This document shows, piece after piece, positions 53,801 through 62,974 of a stretch of 64,000 nucleotides of DNA. The stretch is from Streptomyces sp. V3I7 (GTDB lineage Bacteria; Actinomycetota; Actinomycetes; Streptomycetales; Streptomycetaceae). The position numbers were made by a program, and so were the translations under genes. Numbering within the stretch: position 1 is the first letter of the stretch; every line of letters begins with the position of its first letter. The DNA is taken from contig NZ_JAUSZK010000001.1 of the NCBI RefSeq assembly GCF_030817495.1, forward strand, positions 6,410,001 to 6,474,000. Direction: 5' to 3'. The notes below the pieces were generated by a model. It had not been told where the DNA came from, made no database searches, and was given only the letters and a program-made list of their open reading frames with translations.

Positions 53801-55102
53801 CTACACCTGCTTCGATCCCGAGACACGCGGCGGCGAGCCCTCCGCCCTGTCGTGGGGAGAGCCGGTACTGTCCATCTGCCTCCAGACCGGGAAGATCAAC
53901 GGGCACAGCGTGGCGAGCAGATACACACCGCCAACCGCCAACATCGTGGAAGGCAGACCGACCGAATCCACGAGGAAGCCCGCAGCCAGTCCGCCCATCG
54001 GAGTGACCAGCTGGACCGAGGCCGTTGTCGCACTCAACACGCGGCTGCGCAGTTCCTCCGGCACCATCTCGTACGTCACTGTGGCCATGATGGGGTTGAG
54101 TACACCGAAGGCGAGACCCTCAACCGCCATGATCACGGCCAGCGGCGCGAATGTGTCGGTGAAGGCGGCGACCACGAAGCGCGGCAGGCCTCCGATGAGA
54201 AAGGCGATCGTGAACACTGGCCACCGCCGAAAGCGGCTGCCGACCGCCCCATAGACCAGCGCCCCCGTGAGTGCACACACCCCGAACGCTGCGTTCAGCA
54301 GACCGAGATCGATGGAACCATCAAGCTCCACACGGGCATCCACGGGGAGGAGCACGGCGCTCCATCCCTGGTCGAGGCCCCTGGTGACTAGCGTCATCAG
54401 GCACAGGCCCAGCAGCAACGGAGTGGCTGCCAGGAAGCGATAGCCTTCCGCGAGTTCACGACGGTAGGCACGCAACGATGTCGGCTCGACCTGCCGCTGG
54501 GCTTGTGCCTCGGGCAGGCCGCGCACCCCGAACGCGAACAGCGGCGCGGACACAGCGAAGGTCGCGGCATCCACCCACAGGACGTTCTCGGCTCCGAGTA
54601 CGGCGATCAGCACACCTCCGAGAGCGGATGCCGTCAGCGCCGCGCAGCGTGCCGCACCGTCGTACAACCCGGCAGCCCTGGTCAGCGGCATTCCGGCGCG
54701 TTCGGCGAGCGTGGGCAGCAGCACGCTGCGAGCGGTTTCACCCGGCGCACGGAACAGCCCTGTCACCGCCATGAGCACGCACAGCATCCAGAAACGCAGG
54801 ACGCCGGCGAACTGCAGCAGCGGGATCGCCGCAACTGCGACTCCGCAGGCGAGATCCGAGGCGACACTCACCCGCCGTCGCCCGATCCGGTCGATGACCG
54901 GACCACCGACGAGCGCAACGAGTACCGCGGGCAGCAGTGTGCAGAACGCGACGATCCCGGCCTTGGCGGCACTGCCCGTGCTCTGCAGCACGAACCACGG
55001 CACGCCCATATATGTCAGGCAATTCCCAGTGATCGAAAGGAGGTTGGCGGCAAGAACCGTTGTCAGAGGACGGCGATCAACCGTCCCGAAGTCTTCGGGC
55101 AC
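53801..55102 (-). CDS. MFS efflux transporter (transposon passenger)
   Basis: A 433-residue protein with 12 predicted helices of the MefA/DHA-like type. It opens LTTVLAANLLSITGNCLTYMGVPWFVLQSTGS and has GGPVIDRIGRRRVSVASDLACG between helices 2 and 3 (motif A). The likely substrate is a macrolide-like or other small hydrophobic drug, not determinable from sequence. It lies inside the IS21-type element between the left end and istB, in the same direction as the transposase genes. The ATG start lacks a clear SD. Confidence 0.88.
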   Translation of the reverse strand: MPEDFGTVDRRPLTTVLAANLLSITGNCLTYMGVPWFVLQSTGSAAKAGIVAFCTLLPAVLVALVGGPVIDRIGRRRVSVASDLACGVAVAAIPLLQFAGVLRFWMLCVLMAVTGLFRAPGETARSVLLPTLAERAGMPLTRAAGLYDGAARCAALTASALGGVLIAVLGAENVLWVDAATFAVSAPLFAFGVRGLPEAQAQRQVEPTSLRAYRRELAEGYRFLAATPLLLGLCLMTLVTRGLDQGWSAVLLPVDARVELDGSIDLGLLNAAFGVCALTGALVYGAVGSRFRRWPVFTIAFLIGGLPRFVVAAFTDTFAPLAVIMAVEGLAFGVLNPIMATVTYEMVPEELRSRVLSATTASVQLVTPMGGLAAGFLVDSVGLPSTMLAVGGVYLLATLCPLIFPVWRQMDSTGSPHDRAEGSPPRVSGSKQV

Positions 55103-55381
55103 TACGGTGGTCTCCCATGAAGGGAAGCGCCCACCGCGGACGAAGCAGGTCAGCCGGTGGGCGAAGCGAAGTGGTCAGCGTCTGGCGCGCACAGCGAGGC
55201 GCACCGCGATGCGGTGTTCACAAGCAGCGCCTCCAACACTTCGCCGGGATGACCACCCGGCACCTCCACGCATTGTCACCTCGGACAGCCGTACTCCGCA
55301 ACGATGATCCGTTCGCAACGGGCAGCTCGCACAGGGAGTCGTCCGAGATGCGCAGATGAAGGCCGTCGGTGCCCCCTGCGG
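55103..55381. other. Spacer between passenger and istB
   Basis: About 280 nt inside the IS21-type element without a convincing gene. It probably holds the promoter of the MFS gene. Confidence 0.4.
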
Positions 55382-56176
55382 TCAGGTATCGGCTGACCGC
55401 CCGGCCTTGCTCCGGGTGTGGGCGAGTCGGTAGGAGTCGGTGCCGGTCTCGATGATCGTGCCGTTGAAGGTGAGTCGATCGACGATCGCGGTGCAGAGCC
55501 TGGGATCGGTGAAGGTCTTCGTCCAGCCGCCGAAGGACTCGTTGGAGGCGATGGCGATGGCCTTGTTCTCCTCCCGTTCGGTCAGTACCTGGAACATCAA
55601 CTCGGCGCCATGACGGTCGAGTTCCATGTAGCCCAGCTCATCAATGCACAAAAGATCGACGCGTCCGTAGCGGGCGATGGTCTTGCTCAGCTGCTTCTCG
55701 TCCGCTGCCTCGACAAGCTCGTTCACGAGCTCGGTCGCCAGGGTGTACTTCACCCGGAAACCGGCCATCGCGGCCTCGGTTCCCAACGCGATCAGCAGGT
55801 GCGACTTGCCGGTGCCGGAATCGCCGATCAGGCAGAGGGGCTGCGCCTTCTTCACCCACTCGGAGGTGGCCAGGGTGTGGATCACGGCGGGGTCGATGTT
55901 GGGGTTGGCGTCGAAGTCGAACTCCCTGACCGACTTCTGCCTCGGGAACGCGGCGGCCTTGATCCGGCGCTCGGAGCGACGCCGGGCCCTGTCGTCGCAC
56001 TCGGCCAGCAACAGCTCGGCGAGGAAGGTGAGGTAGGACATCTGCTCGCGGGACGCCTGCTCGGCCAGGTCGGGGAACTTCGCGCGGATGGTGGGCAGCC
56101 GCAGCATGCGGCAGGCGCCGACCACGGCGGTCTCCGCCGCCTGTTCGCTCATCCGGTGACGGTTGGGAGTACTCAC
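55382..56176 (-). CDS. istB: IS21-family ATPase IstB
   Basis: A 264-residue AAA+ helper. Walker A is GDSGTGKSHLL (about residues 118-128), Walker B is LLCIDELGYM. IstB assists transposase target choice and assembly. ATG 56176 overlaps the istA stop by 4 nt (ATGA), as in other IS21 elements. It appears intact. Confidence 0.95.
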   Translation of the reverse strand: MSTPNRHRMSEQAAETAVVGACRMLRLPTIRAKFPDLAEQASREQMSYLTFLAELLLAECDDRARRRSERRIKAAAFPRQKSVREFDFDANPNIDPAVIHTLATSEWVKKAQPLCLIGDSGTGKSHLLIALGTEAAMAGFRVKYTLATELVNELVEAADEKQLSKTIARYGRVDLLCIDELGYMELDRHGAELMFQVLTEREENKAIAIASNESFGGWTKTFTDPRLCTAIVDRLTFNGTIIETGTDSYRLAHTRSKAGRSADT

Positions 56177-57792
56177 GGCAGCGACTCCTTCGGTGCGGCG
56201 GGACGACGGTGCAGCAGCTGGTCATAGACGGCCGGCGAGGGCAACGGCCGAAGGTCGGGCGGAAGGTGCGCGAGACGGCGCTGCGTCAACGAGGCCACGG
56301 AAGAGAGCTCTTGGGGCTGGACCGGGGTGGAGTCATCGTCGGCTTCGGCGGCCTTGCGGGCCTCCAGGGCGACGGCATCCGCGGTGAGGGCGCCCACCCG
56401 TAAGGATGCGGCGAGCCCTGCTACCAGGTGCTCGTGCGGGATGCGACGGTGCAACAGCAGCACTTCGATCAGGGCCTTCGTGCCGTCCTTGTCGCCGCGG
56501 GCCTTGCGGGCAGCGGACCACCACGCGTCGTGGATCGGGGTGAACCTGCCCGCTTGGCGGGCCTGTTCCAGCGCGGTCGCCCCGGGCAGGGCGCCCGGCT
56601 TGCGCAGCAACGTCTCCAGCTAGTGGTCGAGTTCGAGACGCTCGCCAGCCTTGGCGACCAGCCGCTCGTGGCGGGCGATCTCGGTGGCGCCGTCGTAGAC
56701 GGCCAGCTCGTTGGCGTGCAGCACGATGCGGACCCGGCGCTCGATATAGCGGGCCGGCACCGAGTAGAAACCGGCGCGGGCCCAGACGCGGCTGTGCCGG
56801 TCCACCCGGGTCTCGATGACTTGTCCGGCGTCGAACGGCTCGGTGGGCAGCGGCGCCAGCAGCGGCTGTTCGACAGCGAAAGACTCACCGACCGTGCGCG
56901 GTCGCATCCGGATCCGGCGGGCCTCGTCCTCCTCGTCCTACCGCTCGACCAGCGTGTTCAGCTCAGCCAGCGAGCCGACCTCCGGGACGGGGACGAAGTG
57001 GTTGCGCCGGAAGCGGCCGATGTCACCCTCGACCCCACCCTTCTCGTGGGCGCCGACCAGGCCGGGGCGGCAGTAGAAACTGTCAACGCCGTAGTGCTCA
57101 CGGAAGGCGAGCCACCGTGCACTCTCCTTGCGTTCCCGGGCGAACCCGATCACCTTGGCGACCGCCGCCTTCAAGTTGTCGTAGCGGACCTTGCCCCGGG
57201 GCACCCCGCCGAGCACGCTGAAGGCGTGGACGTGCCCCTCCAAGAACGCCTCCTGCCCGCTGGTGGCGAAGACGCGGTGCACCGCCTTGCCGGAGTACGA
57301 CAATCGCAGGCTGAACAGGCTGCAGACCAGAGTCTGCCCGGCCAGGTGAACAGTAACGTCCCCGAAGTCGACCTCGGCTTCCTGCCCCGGATGGTGGGAC
57401 TGCGGCACGAACACCTCCGCGCTGCCGCGTCCGGCCTCGGCCCGGATCTCGCCCCGGCGTACCGCAACATAGGCCCGGACGATGCCGTAGGAGATCCCGT
57501 CCGCATGATGCTCATCGACCAGACGATCAAAGACACGCTTGGCGGTGTGCTGCTGCTTGCGCGGGGCGTCCAGGTCCGCCCGCAGCATCTCGTCCACCAG
57601 CGACTTGAACGGATCGAGCCGGGTCGCCCGGGGCGGGAGCTTCTTCCGCGGCTGCGGCCACGCGGATTCCAACGCCTTCTGGACCGTGGGGTGTCCCACC
57701 CCGTACTTGCGCATCAGAGCGCGCTTGCCCAGCCCGGCACGATGGTCACGGCGGATCGCCGCGTACAGATCAGACCTCGACTTCGACGCCAT
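56173..57792 (-). pseudogene. istA: IS21 transposase istA with two in-frame TAG stops
   Basis: A single frame of 540 codons has normal IstA content: HTH (KRALMRKYGVGHPTVQKALES), rve-type core with VDFGDVTVHL and KGGVEGDIGRFRRN, and a C-terminal domain. It is broken by TAG at 56940-56938 (after LVER, where relatives have Trp) and by TAG at 56622-56620 (after LDH). No frameshift is present. Unless TAG is read through, only the first 284 residues are made, so the element is probably immobile by itself. Confidence 0.9.
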
Positions 57793-57945
57793 CGGCGGCC
57801 CCCAGCGGTATGGAGCAACCTCATGCTCCCACCGCAAGCCCCCGACTGTTGCTGGAACTCATCAACACCGTTCCCCACGAACTCCCGGTGTTGCCCGCGC
57901 TGAACGACAACCGTTGCTGGAACTCGCCCACATACTCAGAGCGCA

Positions 57946-58050
57946 ACACCGTGGAACGGTGCATCAACCGACTGCGGAACTGGCGCGGCATCGCGTTCCG
58001 CTTCGACAAGACCCGGAGAGCTACGAGGCCGGAGAACAGGTTTTGAGAAC
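57946..58050 (+). pseudogene. IS5-family transposase, 3' part
   Basis: NTVERCINRLRNWRGIAFRFDKT continues exactly where the fragment ending at 53535 stops. A one-base deletion then shifts the frame; PESYEAG is readable in the next frame, after which similarity ends. It shows that the host gene of the IS21 insertion was an IS5 element. Confidence 0.85.
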
Positions 58051-58156
58051 GAATCCGGGATCGGCGAGGTTCAGCGGCTCGTGATTGATCTTGCTCGTGC
58101 AAAGGGCCGTTTGTGAGACCGCTCGAAGACACCTCGATCGGAGTCCTATCGGTTGG

Positions 58157-58627
58157 CTAGACGCGGAGTGAGAACCTGACCTTCGGGGATGCCTGGGCTC
58201 CTGCTCGGTTGTAGAAGCGGATGGCGTCGGCGTTCCAGTCGGGCGTCTGCCATTGCACCTGTGCCGCGCCGAAGGCTTCTGCTGTGCGCTTCACGGCGTC
58301 GAGCAGTAAGCGCCCCCAGCCTTCCCCGCGGTGTGGCTCGGTAATGAACAGGCAGTCCAAGTGAAGGTAGTCAGCTGCCTGCCAGGTGGAGAATTCAAGT
58401 GAGCATGTTGCGTAACCGATGAGCTCTTCCCTGAGATCGGCCACGAAACACCAGGCCCTCGGATGGGTCGAGAACAAGGCGGACTCCAGGCGGGCCGCGA
58501 GGTCGGCAGGGACAGGCGCGGCGCGCTCGAACGCGGCATGGGCAGCGCACAGTCTCGCCACCGTAGGCAGGTCGGCCAGGATGGCTGGGCGGACCGTGCC
58601 GCCCAGCCGTGCGGTGTCCGTCAGCAC
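58157..58627 (-). CDS. GNAT family N-acetyltransferase
   Basis: A 156-residue protein: VRPAILADLPTVARLCAAH at the start, LHLDCLFITEPHRGEGWGRLLLDAV (acetyl-CoA site RGEGWG), then NADAIRFYNRAGA. GTG 58627 overlaps the rhodanese gene end by 7 nt, so it is co-translated with it. A TTA codon encodes a Leu in GRLLLDA (58309-58307). The substrate is unknown. Confidence 0.88.
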   Translation of the reverse strand: MLTDTARLGGTVRPAILADLPTVARLCAAHAAFERAAPVPADLAARLESALFSTHPRAWCFVADLREELIGYATCSLEFSTWQAADYLHLDCLFITEPHRGEGWGRLLLDAVKRTAEAFGAAQVQWQTPDWNADAIRFYNRAGAQASPKVRFSLRV

Positions 58628-59094
58628 GCGCAGGTGATGGAGCCGATCGGAGCGGTCAATGGGTCCGCCTCGCGCTGCTCGGTACCGGTCAGCGATTCGA
58701 CCGGGAAGCCCTCGCGGATCCAGTATTCGATACCACCGATCATCTCCTTGACCCGGTAGCCGAGCTGGGCAAGGGCGAGTGCTGCGCGGGTGGCGCCGTC
58801 GCAGCCAGGCCCCCAGCAGTAGGTAATGACCGGGATCCGCGGGTCGAGCAGGCTTGCGGCTCGAGTCGGGATGTCGGCGGTGGGCAGGTGGACCGCGCCC
58901 GGCACATGACCTTGCTGCCAGCCGGCGCTCCCGCGCGAATCGACCAGAACGAACCCCGGGTCGCCGGAGTCGAGTGAGGCGCGGACGTCCGAGACGTCCG
59001 CCTGGAAGGCGAGGCGTGCGGCGAAGAAGGTAGCGGCTTCGGCGGGGGCCGCGGGCGGTACGTACAGCGCAGGGCTTGCAGCAGTGTTCGTCAT
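58621..59094 (-). CDS. Rhodanese-domain sulfurtransferase
   Basis: A 157-residue single rhodanese domain. FVLVDSRGSAGWQQGHVPGA is at about residues 48-67, and the active-site loop is YCWGPGCDGATRAA with Cys at about 101 as sulfur acceptor. It transfers sulfane sulfur to thiols or proteins. The start ATG 59094 is supported by family length. Divergent from an Lrp-type regulator and coupled to a GNAT gene, it forms a small regulated operon. Confidence 0.92.
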   Translation of the reverse strand: MTNTAASPALYVPPAAPAEAATFFAARLAFQADVSDVRASLDSGDPGFVLVDSRGSAGWQQGHVPGAVHLPTADIPTRAASLLDPRIPVITYCWGPGCDGATRAALALAQLGYRVKEMIGGIEYWIREGFPVESLTGTEQREADPLTAPIGSITCAC

Positions 59095-59187
59095 GGATGA
59101 AACATTACGAAGCGTAGCCACACGCTGGAACGGGTGATCACCGGCATTCCATGGCCATGACCGGGGATACCGTGGTATGTCTCGTCT

Positions 59188-59679
59188 ATGGCCGCTGATT
59201 CCGTTGACGAGACTGATATGCGCATCCTGGAAGCCCTGCAACAGGATGGGCGGGCCAGCTACGCCGAGTTGGCACGCACCGTGTCCATGTCGGCCAGTGC
59301 TGTCACCGAACGGGTACGGCGGCTGGAAGAAAGCGGTGTGATCCGCGGCTACTCAGTCGTCGTGGACCCGGAACGACTCGGACTCGGCATCCTGGCCTTC
59401 GTCCGCCTCCGCTACCCCACGGGCAACTACAAACCGTTCCACGATCTGATTGCGACCACGCCCGAGATCCTGGAAGCCCACCACGTCACCGGTGAGGACT
59501 GCTTCGTGCTCAAGGTCCTCGCTCGTTCCATGCGCCACCTGGAAACAACGACGGGCCGAATCGCCGGACTCGGCTCCGTCACGACCAGCGTCGTCTACTC
59601 CAGCCCACTCTCCGACCGCGCGATCACGACGATGACCTCATCGCCAGAGCGGCAAGATCGGGCGCATCGGCCTGCATGA
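59188..59679 (+). CDS. Lrp/AsnC family transcriptional regulator
   Basis: A 163-residue regulator: winged HTH at about 8-60 (DMRILEALQQDGRASYAELARTVSMSASAVTERVRRLEESGVI) and the RAM effector domain at about 68-150 (HHVTGEDCFVLKVL). Divergent from the rhodanese/GNAT pair by 93 nt, it is the likely regulator of that operon and of itself. Confidence 0.92.
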   Translation: MAADSVDETDMRILEALQQDGRASYAELARTVSMSASAVTERVRRLEESGVIRGYSVVVDPERLGLGILAFVRLRYPTGNYKPFHDLIATTPEILEAHHVTGEDCFVLKVLARSMRHLETTTGRIAGLGSVTTSVVYSSPLSDRAITTMTSSPERQDRAHRPA

Positions 59680-59900
59680 CGATCTTGTGGCCCATCGAGG
59701 CTGACGAGCTGACCCATGCCTGTGCTCGTCCGCGAACCGCACCACTACGGCGGGCATCACCGCCAGGCCCTCGGTGGGAAACACCCCGCGCATCGCCTCC
59801 TACAACACCGCGAACCCGAGCCGGTACCTCGGTCAACGATCGAGCCGGCCGCCGGCGACGCCGGGGCACCGGTTCTTCAGGATGCCGACCCGGCCGCACC
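59680..59900. other. Gene-free stretch before mobile-element debris
   Basis: Nothing recognisable on either strand; it borders the Tn3 fragment and is probably decayed DNA. Confidence 0.35.
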
Positions 59901-60080
59901 CTCCGCCGCCGGTTCAGGAGTCCGCGTGTCGGGTGCGGTGCGAGGGCCGGGCACCATGGCCGCCGCGGCGAGGGCGAGGTGGGAGTTCATGTCCAGCTCG
60001 AACCGGTCGTAGGGGTTCACGTGCGTCCAGAACAGCGGGGACAGGGCCCGCCGGTCGGCATCGGTGAGTCGCATCGCGCC
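59901..60080 (-). pseudogene. C-terminal fragment of a Tn3-family transposase
   Basis: The minus strand reads AMRLTDADRRALSPLFWTHVNPYDRFELDMN, the conserved end of Tn3 TnpA proteins (LFWxxVNPY and F.LDM). The rest of the ~1000-residue transposase is absent. It is fused directly to an IS5-type N-terminal fragment. Confidence 0.8.
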
Positions 60081-60225
60081 ACGGGACACCGGTACGGACC
60101 CGGAACCGTATGCCGTCAATCAGCTGCCGCCGAGGCCAGACGGGCGGCCGCTCCGCCCTGGCCCCCTTCGGCAACAACGGCTCCAGCACCGCCCACTGCT
60201 CGTCCGTGAGATCCCCCCGACACAT
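60080..60225 (-). pseudogene. N-terminal fragment of an IS5-family transposase
   Basis: It opens RGDLTDEQWAVLEPLLPKG and runs to RFRVRTGVPWRD, where similarity stops and the Tn3 fragment begins. It is a different IS5 copy from that at 52.7 kb (about half the residues differ). Confidence 0.82.
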
Positions 60226-60270
60226 GAATCATGATCATTCACAATCCAAGATCCACTTTCGATGCACGGC

Positions 60271-60606
60271 CTAGTCGAGGTAGCCCAGCTCGGAGTCGGG
60301 TCGGCAGTGCATGCACGCGGGTACGCCGTCGGCGAGTCAGTGGAGGGCGTCGCTGCGGGTGATGCCGCGGGTCCGTTTGCCCGCCATGTGACAGCCGCCG
60401 ACGTGCACCGCATTGGGGGGTGCGTCTCGGTTGAGGCCGATTTCGAGCAGCCAGTCTGGGGCGGGCGGTCGCTGCTCCTGCCCGTGCCGCTGCTCGACCT
60501 CGCGGCGCTCAAGGTCTGCGATCTGCTGCCACGCCCGGCCGAGGGTGAACTCCAGCCAGGTCTCCAGGGTGCGGAGACGTGGCAGGTCAGGCGGCAGATC
60601 GTTCAC
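60271..60606 (-). pseudogene. DUF6233 family gene with an internal TGA
   Basis: The frame starts MNDLPPDLPRLRTLETWLEF and includes the typical VHVGGCHMAGKR. A TGA at 60339-60337 interrupts it after SDALH; the expected end, CMHCRPDSELGYLD, follows in the same frame up to a TAG at 60273-60271. One nonsense mutation therefore removes the last ~20 residues, with a zinc-type CxxC-like part. The function is unknown; it could still make an 89-residue product. Confidence 0.75.
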
Positions 60607-60709
60607 ATGTTCGATAATAGGGGGATGTCAGTTCATCTGACTCACCCATCGACCGGATCCCGCGGAACCTGTAGCAGCGGGCACCCATCAACGACCATGC
60701 TGTCCGACT

Positions 60710-61225
60710 ATGGGAAACCAGGCGCCGCGCAGCCCACTCAAGACAGCAGTGGCCGTAATCCTCGCGATCACGGCAGCAGCCGCGCCGGCCGCGTTGACCA
60801 ACGTGTTCTCCTCCGACTGGCATCGCTTCGATGCGGCCACATCCACTGTCATTGCTGGGGTTACCTTCGCCATTTGGCAGAGCGTGAAGGAAGTGCGGTC
60901 CATCGAGCAGGTACGCGCGCGAGTTCACGAAGCCGAGCGAAGCGTTGAAGGCGCCCTCTCCGGACCCGCTGCCAGACCTGTAGGACGGTTGCCGCGCCCC
61001 TCATCCAGCCAGGACTCTGACGAACCTGGCCGCAACCGATCCGCTCACCCCGAGCAGAGCGAGGCGGAGACGGAAGCGCGCCGCGAGCGCCGCGACCTTG
61101 CGCTGGCCCGACTGTGGACGCTGACTCGGCGCCGCCTGGACCTCTACCACCAGATCGCCCCCAACCAGGCGAGACGGTCATTCATCAGTGCTCAAGTCTC
61201 AATAATTGTCGGCTTTGCCCTGCTA
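60710..61225 (+). pseudogene. TRADD-N-associated membrane protein, 5' part (split by IS)
   Basis: A 172-codon piece. Two N-terminal helices (AVAVILAITAAAAPAALTNVF and ATSTVIAGVTFAIWQSV), a charged linker, then LARLWTLTRRRLDLYHQIAPNQARRSFISAQVSIIVG, the pattern of the TRADD-N-associated membrane domain seen in bacterial conflict proteins. The third helix is cut at 61225 by an IS630-type element. Joined to 62975-63250 the frame is continuous, about 263 residues. As it stands a truncated 177-residue product ends inside the element. Confidence 0.72.
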
Positions 61226-61295
61226 CTGAACTTGATTGGGTGATGTCGGGTCATCAGCCTGACAGTTGGGTGTCGGGTCCGGTAGTTCTGGGTGG

Positions 61296-62359
61296 GTGAG
61301 ATACGCGCAGGGTGGCGGGCTGACCGACGCCGGGAGGGCCGCGCGGGAGCGCATTCGGCTTCAGGCCGTGGACCGCTTCGAGCGTGGGGAGAAGAACAAG
61401 GACATCGCCGCTGCGTTACGGGTGTTGGAGCGGTCGGTGGAACGCTGGCGCAAGTCCTGGCGCGAGCAGGGGGAGGCCGGGGTTCGATCGAAGGGCTCGC
61501 CGGGGCGGCCGAGGCTGGGGCCGGTCCAGATAGAGCGGCTGGAGCGGGAGTTGGAGCGTGGTCCGCTCGCGCACGGCTGGCCGGACCAGCGGTGGGCCCT
61601 GGCGAGGATCAAGACGCTGATCGGCCGGCTGTTTCACGTCTCGTACACGGTCGAGGGCACCTGGCTGCTGTTGAGGCGGCACGGCTGGTCCTGGCAGCAG
61701 CCGGTCCGTCGCGCGATCGAGCGGGACGACGGCTCGGTGGAGCTGTGGAAGAAGGAGGTCTGGCCGCAGGTAAAAGAGAAGCGGCGGCCCGGGGTGCGTG
61801 GATCGCCTTTGAGGACGAGGCCGGGCAGTCGATGACGCCGCCGCGAGCCAGGACCTGGGGCCGGGTCGGCCGCACCCCGGTTGTGAGGGCCCGTAGCCGG
61901 GGAACTGGCCGTCTGTCGATGGTGGGCATGTGCTGCTTCAAGCCGGGGTCCAGGTCGAGGCTGATCTACGGGCTACGGGAGTACCGGGGCCGCAAGGACG
62001 AGCCGAAGGGCTTCGGATGGCGCGATTTCTGCCGTCTCCTCACGAGGGCCCACATCCAGCTCGGCGGCCCGATCGTGCTGGTCTGGGACAACGTCCGTCT
62101 CCATCTCACCTTCGGCATGCGGGAGTTCATCGACCGGAACTCCGACTGGCTGACCGTGTTCCAGCTACCCACCTACGCTCCGGACCTCAACCCGCAGGAA
62201 GGCATCTGGTCGCTCGTCAAACGCGAGATCGGCAACCTCGCCGCCGCGGAACTCACTCAGATCAGCCGAGCCGTGAAGCGTCGGCTCAAGAGGATCCAGT
62301 ACCGCCCGGAACTGGTCGACGGCTGCCTAGCGGCCACGGGTCTGCTGTTGGAGGGCTGA
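61296..62359 (+). CDS. IS630-family transposase, two frames with likely -1 frameshift
   Basis: Frame 1 (GTG 61296 to 61835) has the HTH part (ERSVERWRKSW). Frame 2 (to 62359) has the DDE core: IAFEDEAGQS, VLVWDNVRLH and NPQEGIWSLVKREIG, all three acids present. The frames join by a -1 step at the A-run in GTAAAAGAGAA (61772-61775), giving VWPQVK then REAAARGAW. Programmed slippage at such runs is usual in the family, so the enzyme may be active. A mutation is the alternative reading. Confidence 0.85.
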
Positions 62360-62365
62360 CGTGCT

Positions 62366-62875
62366 TCAGTCCTCCCAGTTCGCGTAGTCGCCCATCGCGA
62401 CGTCGTCGCACAGGGTCTCCCATAGCCCGTTGTGTGCGAGTGCGGTGTCATCGAGGGAGGCCAGGAGCTCGCGAAGGTCGTCCGCCGCCTCTTGGAATCT
62501 GTCTTCCTCGCCTTCCTCGTAGAACGGGAAGCAGGCGATGGTGGCTGCGACGCACCGGTGGAAGGTTCCGAGGTCCCTGTTCACGTGATTGGCGGCCGCA
62601 GACTCGATCTTGGGGATGTGCACGACGCGATGCGAATCCACGTCGATGCCGAGTCGTCCGAGCAGGCCGCTGGTCCCGAAGACGACCAACCCGCTCTCGC
62701 CGATCCCGCCGAGGAGTGTCGCCTCGGTCAGCGGTTGGTACTCGTAACCAATCAGCCCTGCCGGGACGCCGACCTGTCGCAGATCGGTGGCGATCTCAGC
62801 GGGCACCTCTGGTGAACAGTCGATACGGACCACGGCGTACTGGGGCAACGGCAACGGCGGCAGGTCTCGAATCAC
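62366..62875 (-). CDS. SUKH-family (SUKH-4-like) protein, transposon passenger
   Basis: A 169-residue protein from GTG 62875 (GAGGATG 10 nt upstream; the earlier ATG would lie inside the inverted repeat). The SUKH-like core is LVVFGTSGLLGRLGIDVDSHRVVHI and later VNRDLGTFHRCVAATIACF. SUKH proteins are often immunity partners of polymorphic toxins or general protein-binding modules. It converges on the transposase, with 6 nt between the stops. No toxin gene is adjacent. Confidence 0.62.
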   Translation of the reverse strand: MIRDLPPLPLPQYAVVRIDCSPEVPAEIATDLRQVGVPAGLIGYEYQPLTEATLLGGIGESGLVVFGTSGLLGRLGIDVDSHRVVHIPKIESAAANHVNRDLGTFHRCVAATIACFPFYEEGEEDRFQEAADDLRELLASLDDTALAHNGLWETLCDDVAMGDYANWED

Positions 62876-62974
62876 GCGAACATCATCCTCGCGCTCTGGC
62901 CACGCCGGGAAGGCGTGAGCTGAGCCCGGCACGACCGAGCGGCAAGCCCCGACATCACGCATTCAAGTTCAGTA

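Larger units (their letters stand above)
53536..57938. mobile_element. IS21-family element carrying an MFS transporter gene
   Basis: A 4403-bp element flanked by a 7-bp duplication GAGCGCA (53529-53535 and 57939-57945). Ends start TGAGTATGG on the left and, inverted, TGAGTATGTGG on the right. Sub-terminal repeats are present at both ends, as in IS21 elements. Contents on the minus strand: broken istA, istB, and a passenger efflux gene. Removing it plus one duplication restores the IS5 frame (LYRER then NTVERC). Confidence 0.9.
61226..62972. mobile_element. IS630-family element carrying a SUKH-like gene
   Basis: A 1747-bp element with 25-bp inverted repeats, 23 of 25 identical: left CTGAACTTGATTGGGTGATG (61226 onward), right inverted CTGAACTTGAATGCGTGATG (ending 62972). 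It is flanked by TA at 61224-61225 and 62973-62974, the duplication made by IS630/Tc1 elements. It contains a frameshifted transposase and a convergent SUKH-like gene. Confidence 0.88.

Noticed and set aside
56620..56940. Genetic-code change or amber recoding to explain the TAG codons in istA and the IS5 gene
   Set aside because: Ordinary genes in the window also end with TAG (for example ku), and the IS5 copy has frameshifts too, so decay is simpler.
62876..62962. Earlier ATG start for the SUKH-like gene
   Set aside because: It lies inside the right inverted repeat of the IS630-type element and adds unrelated residues.
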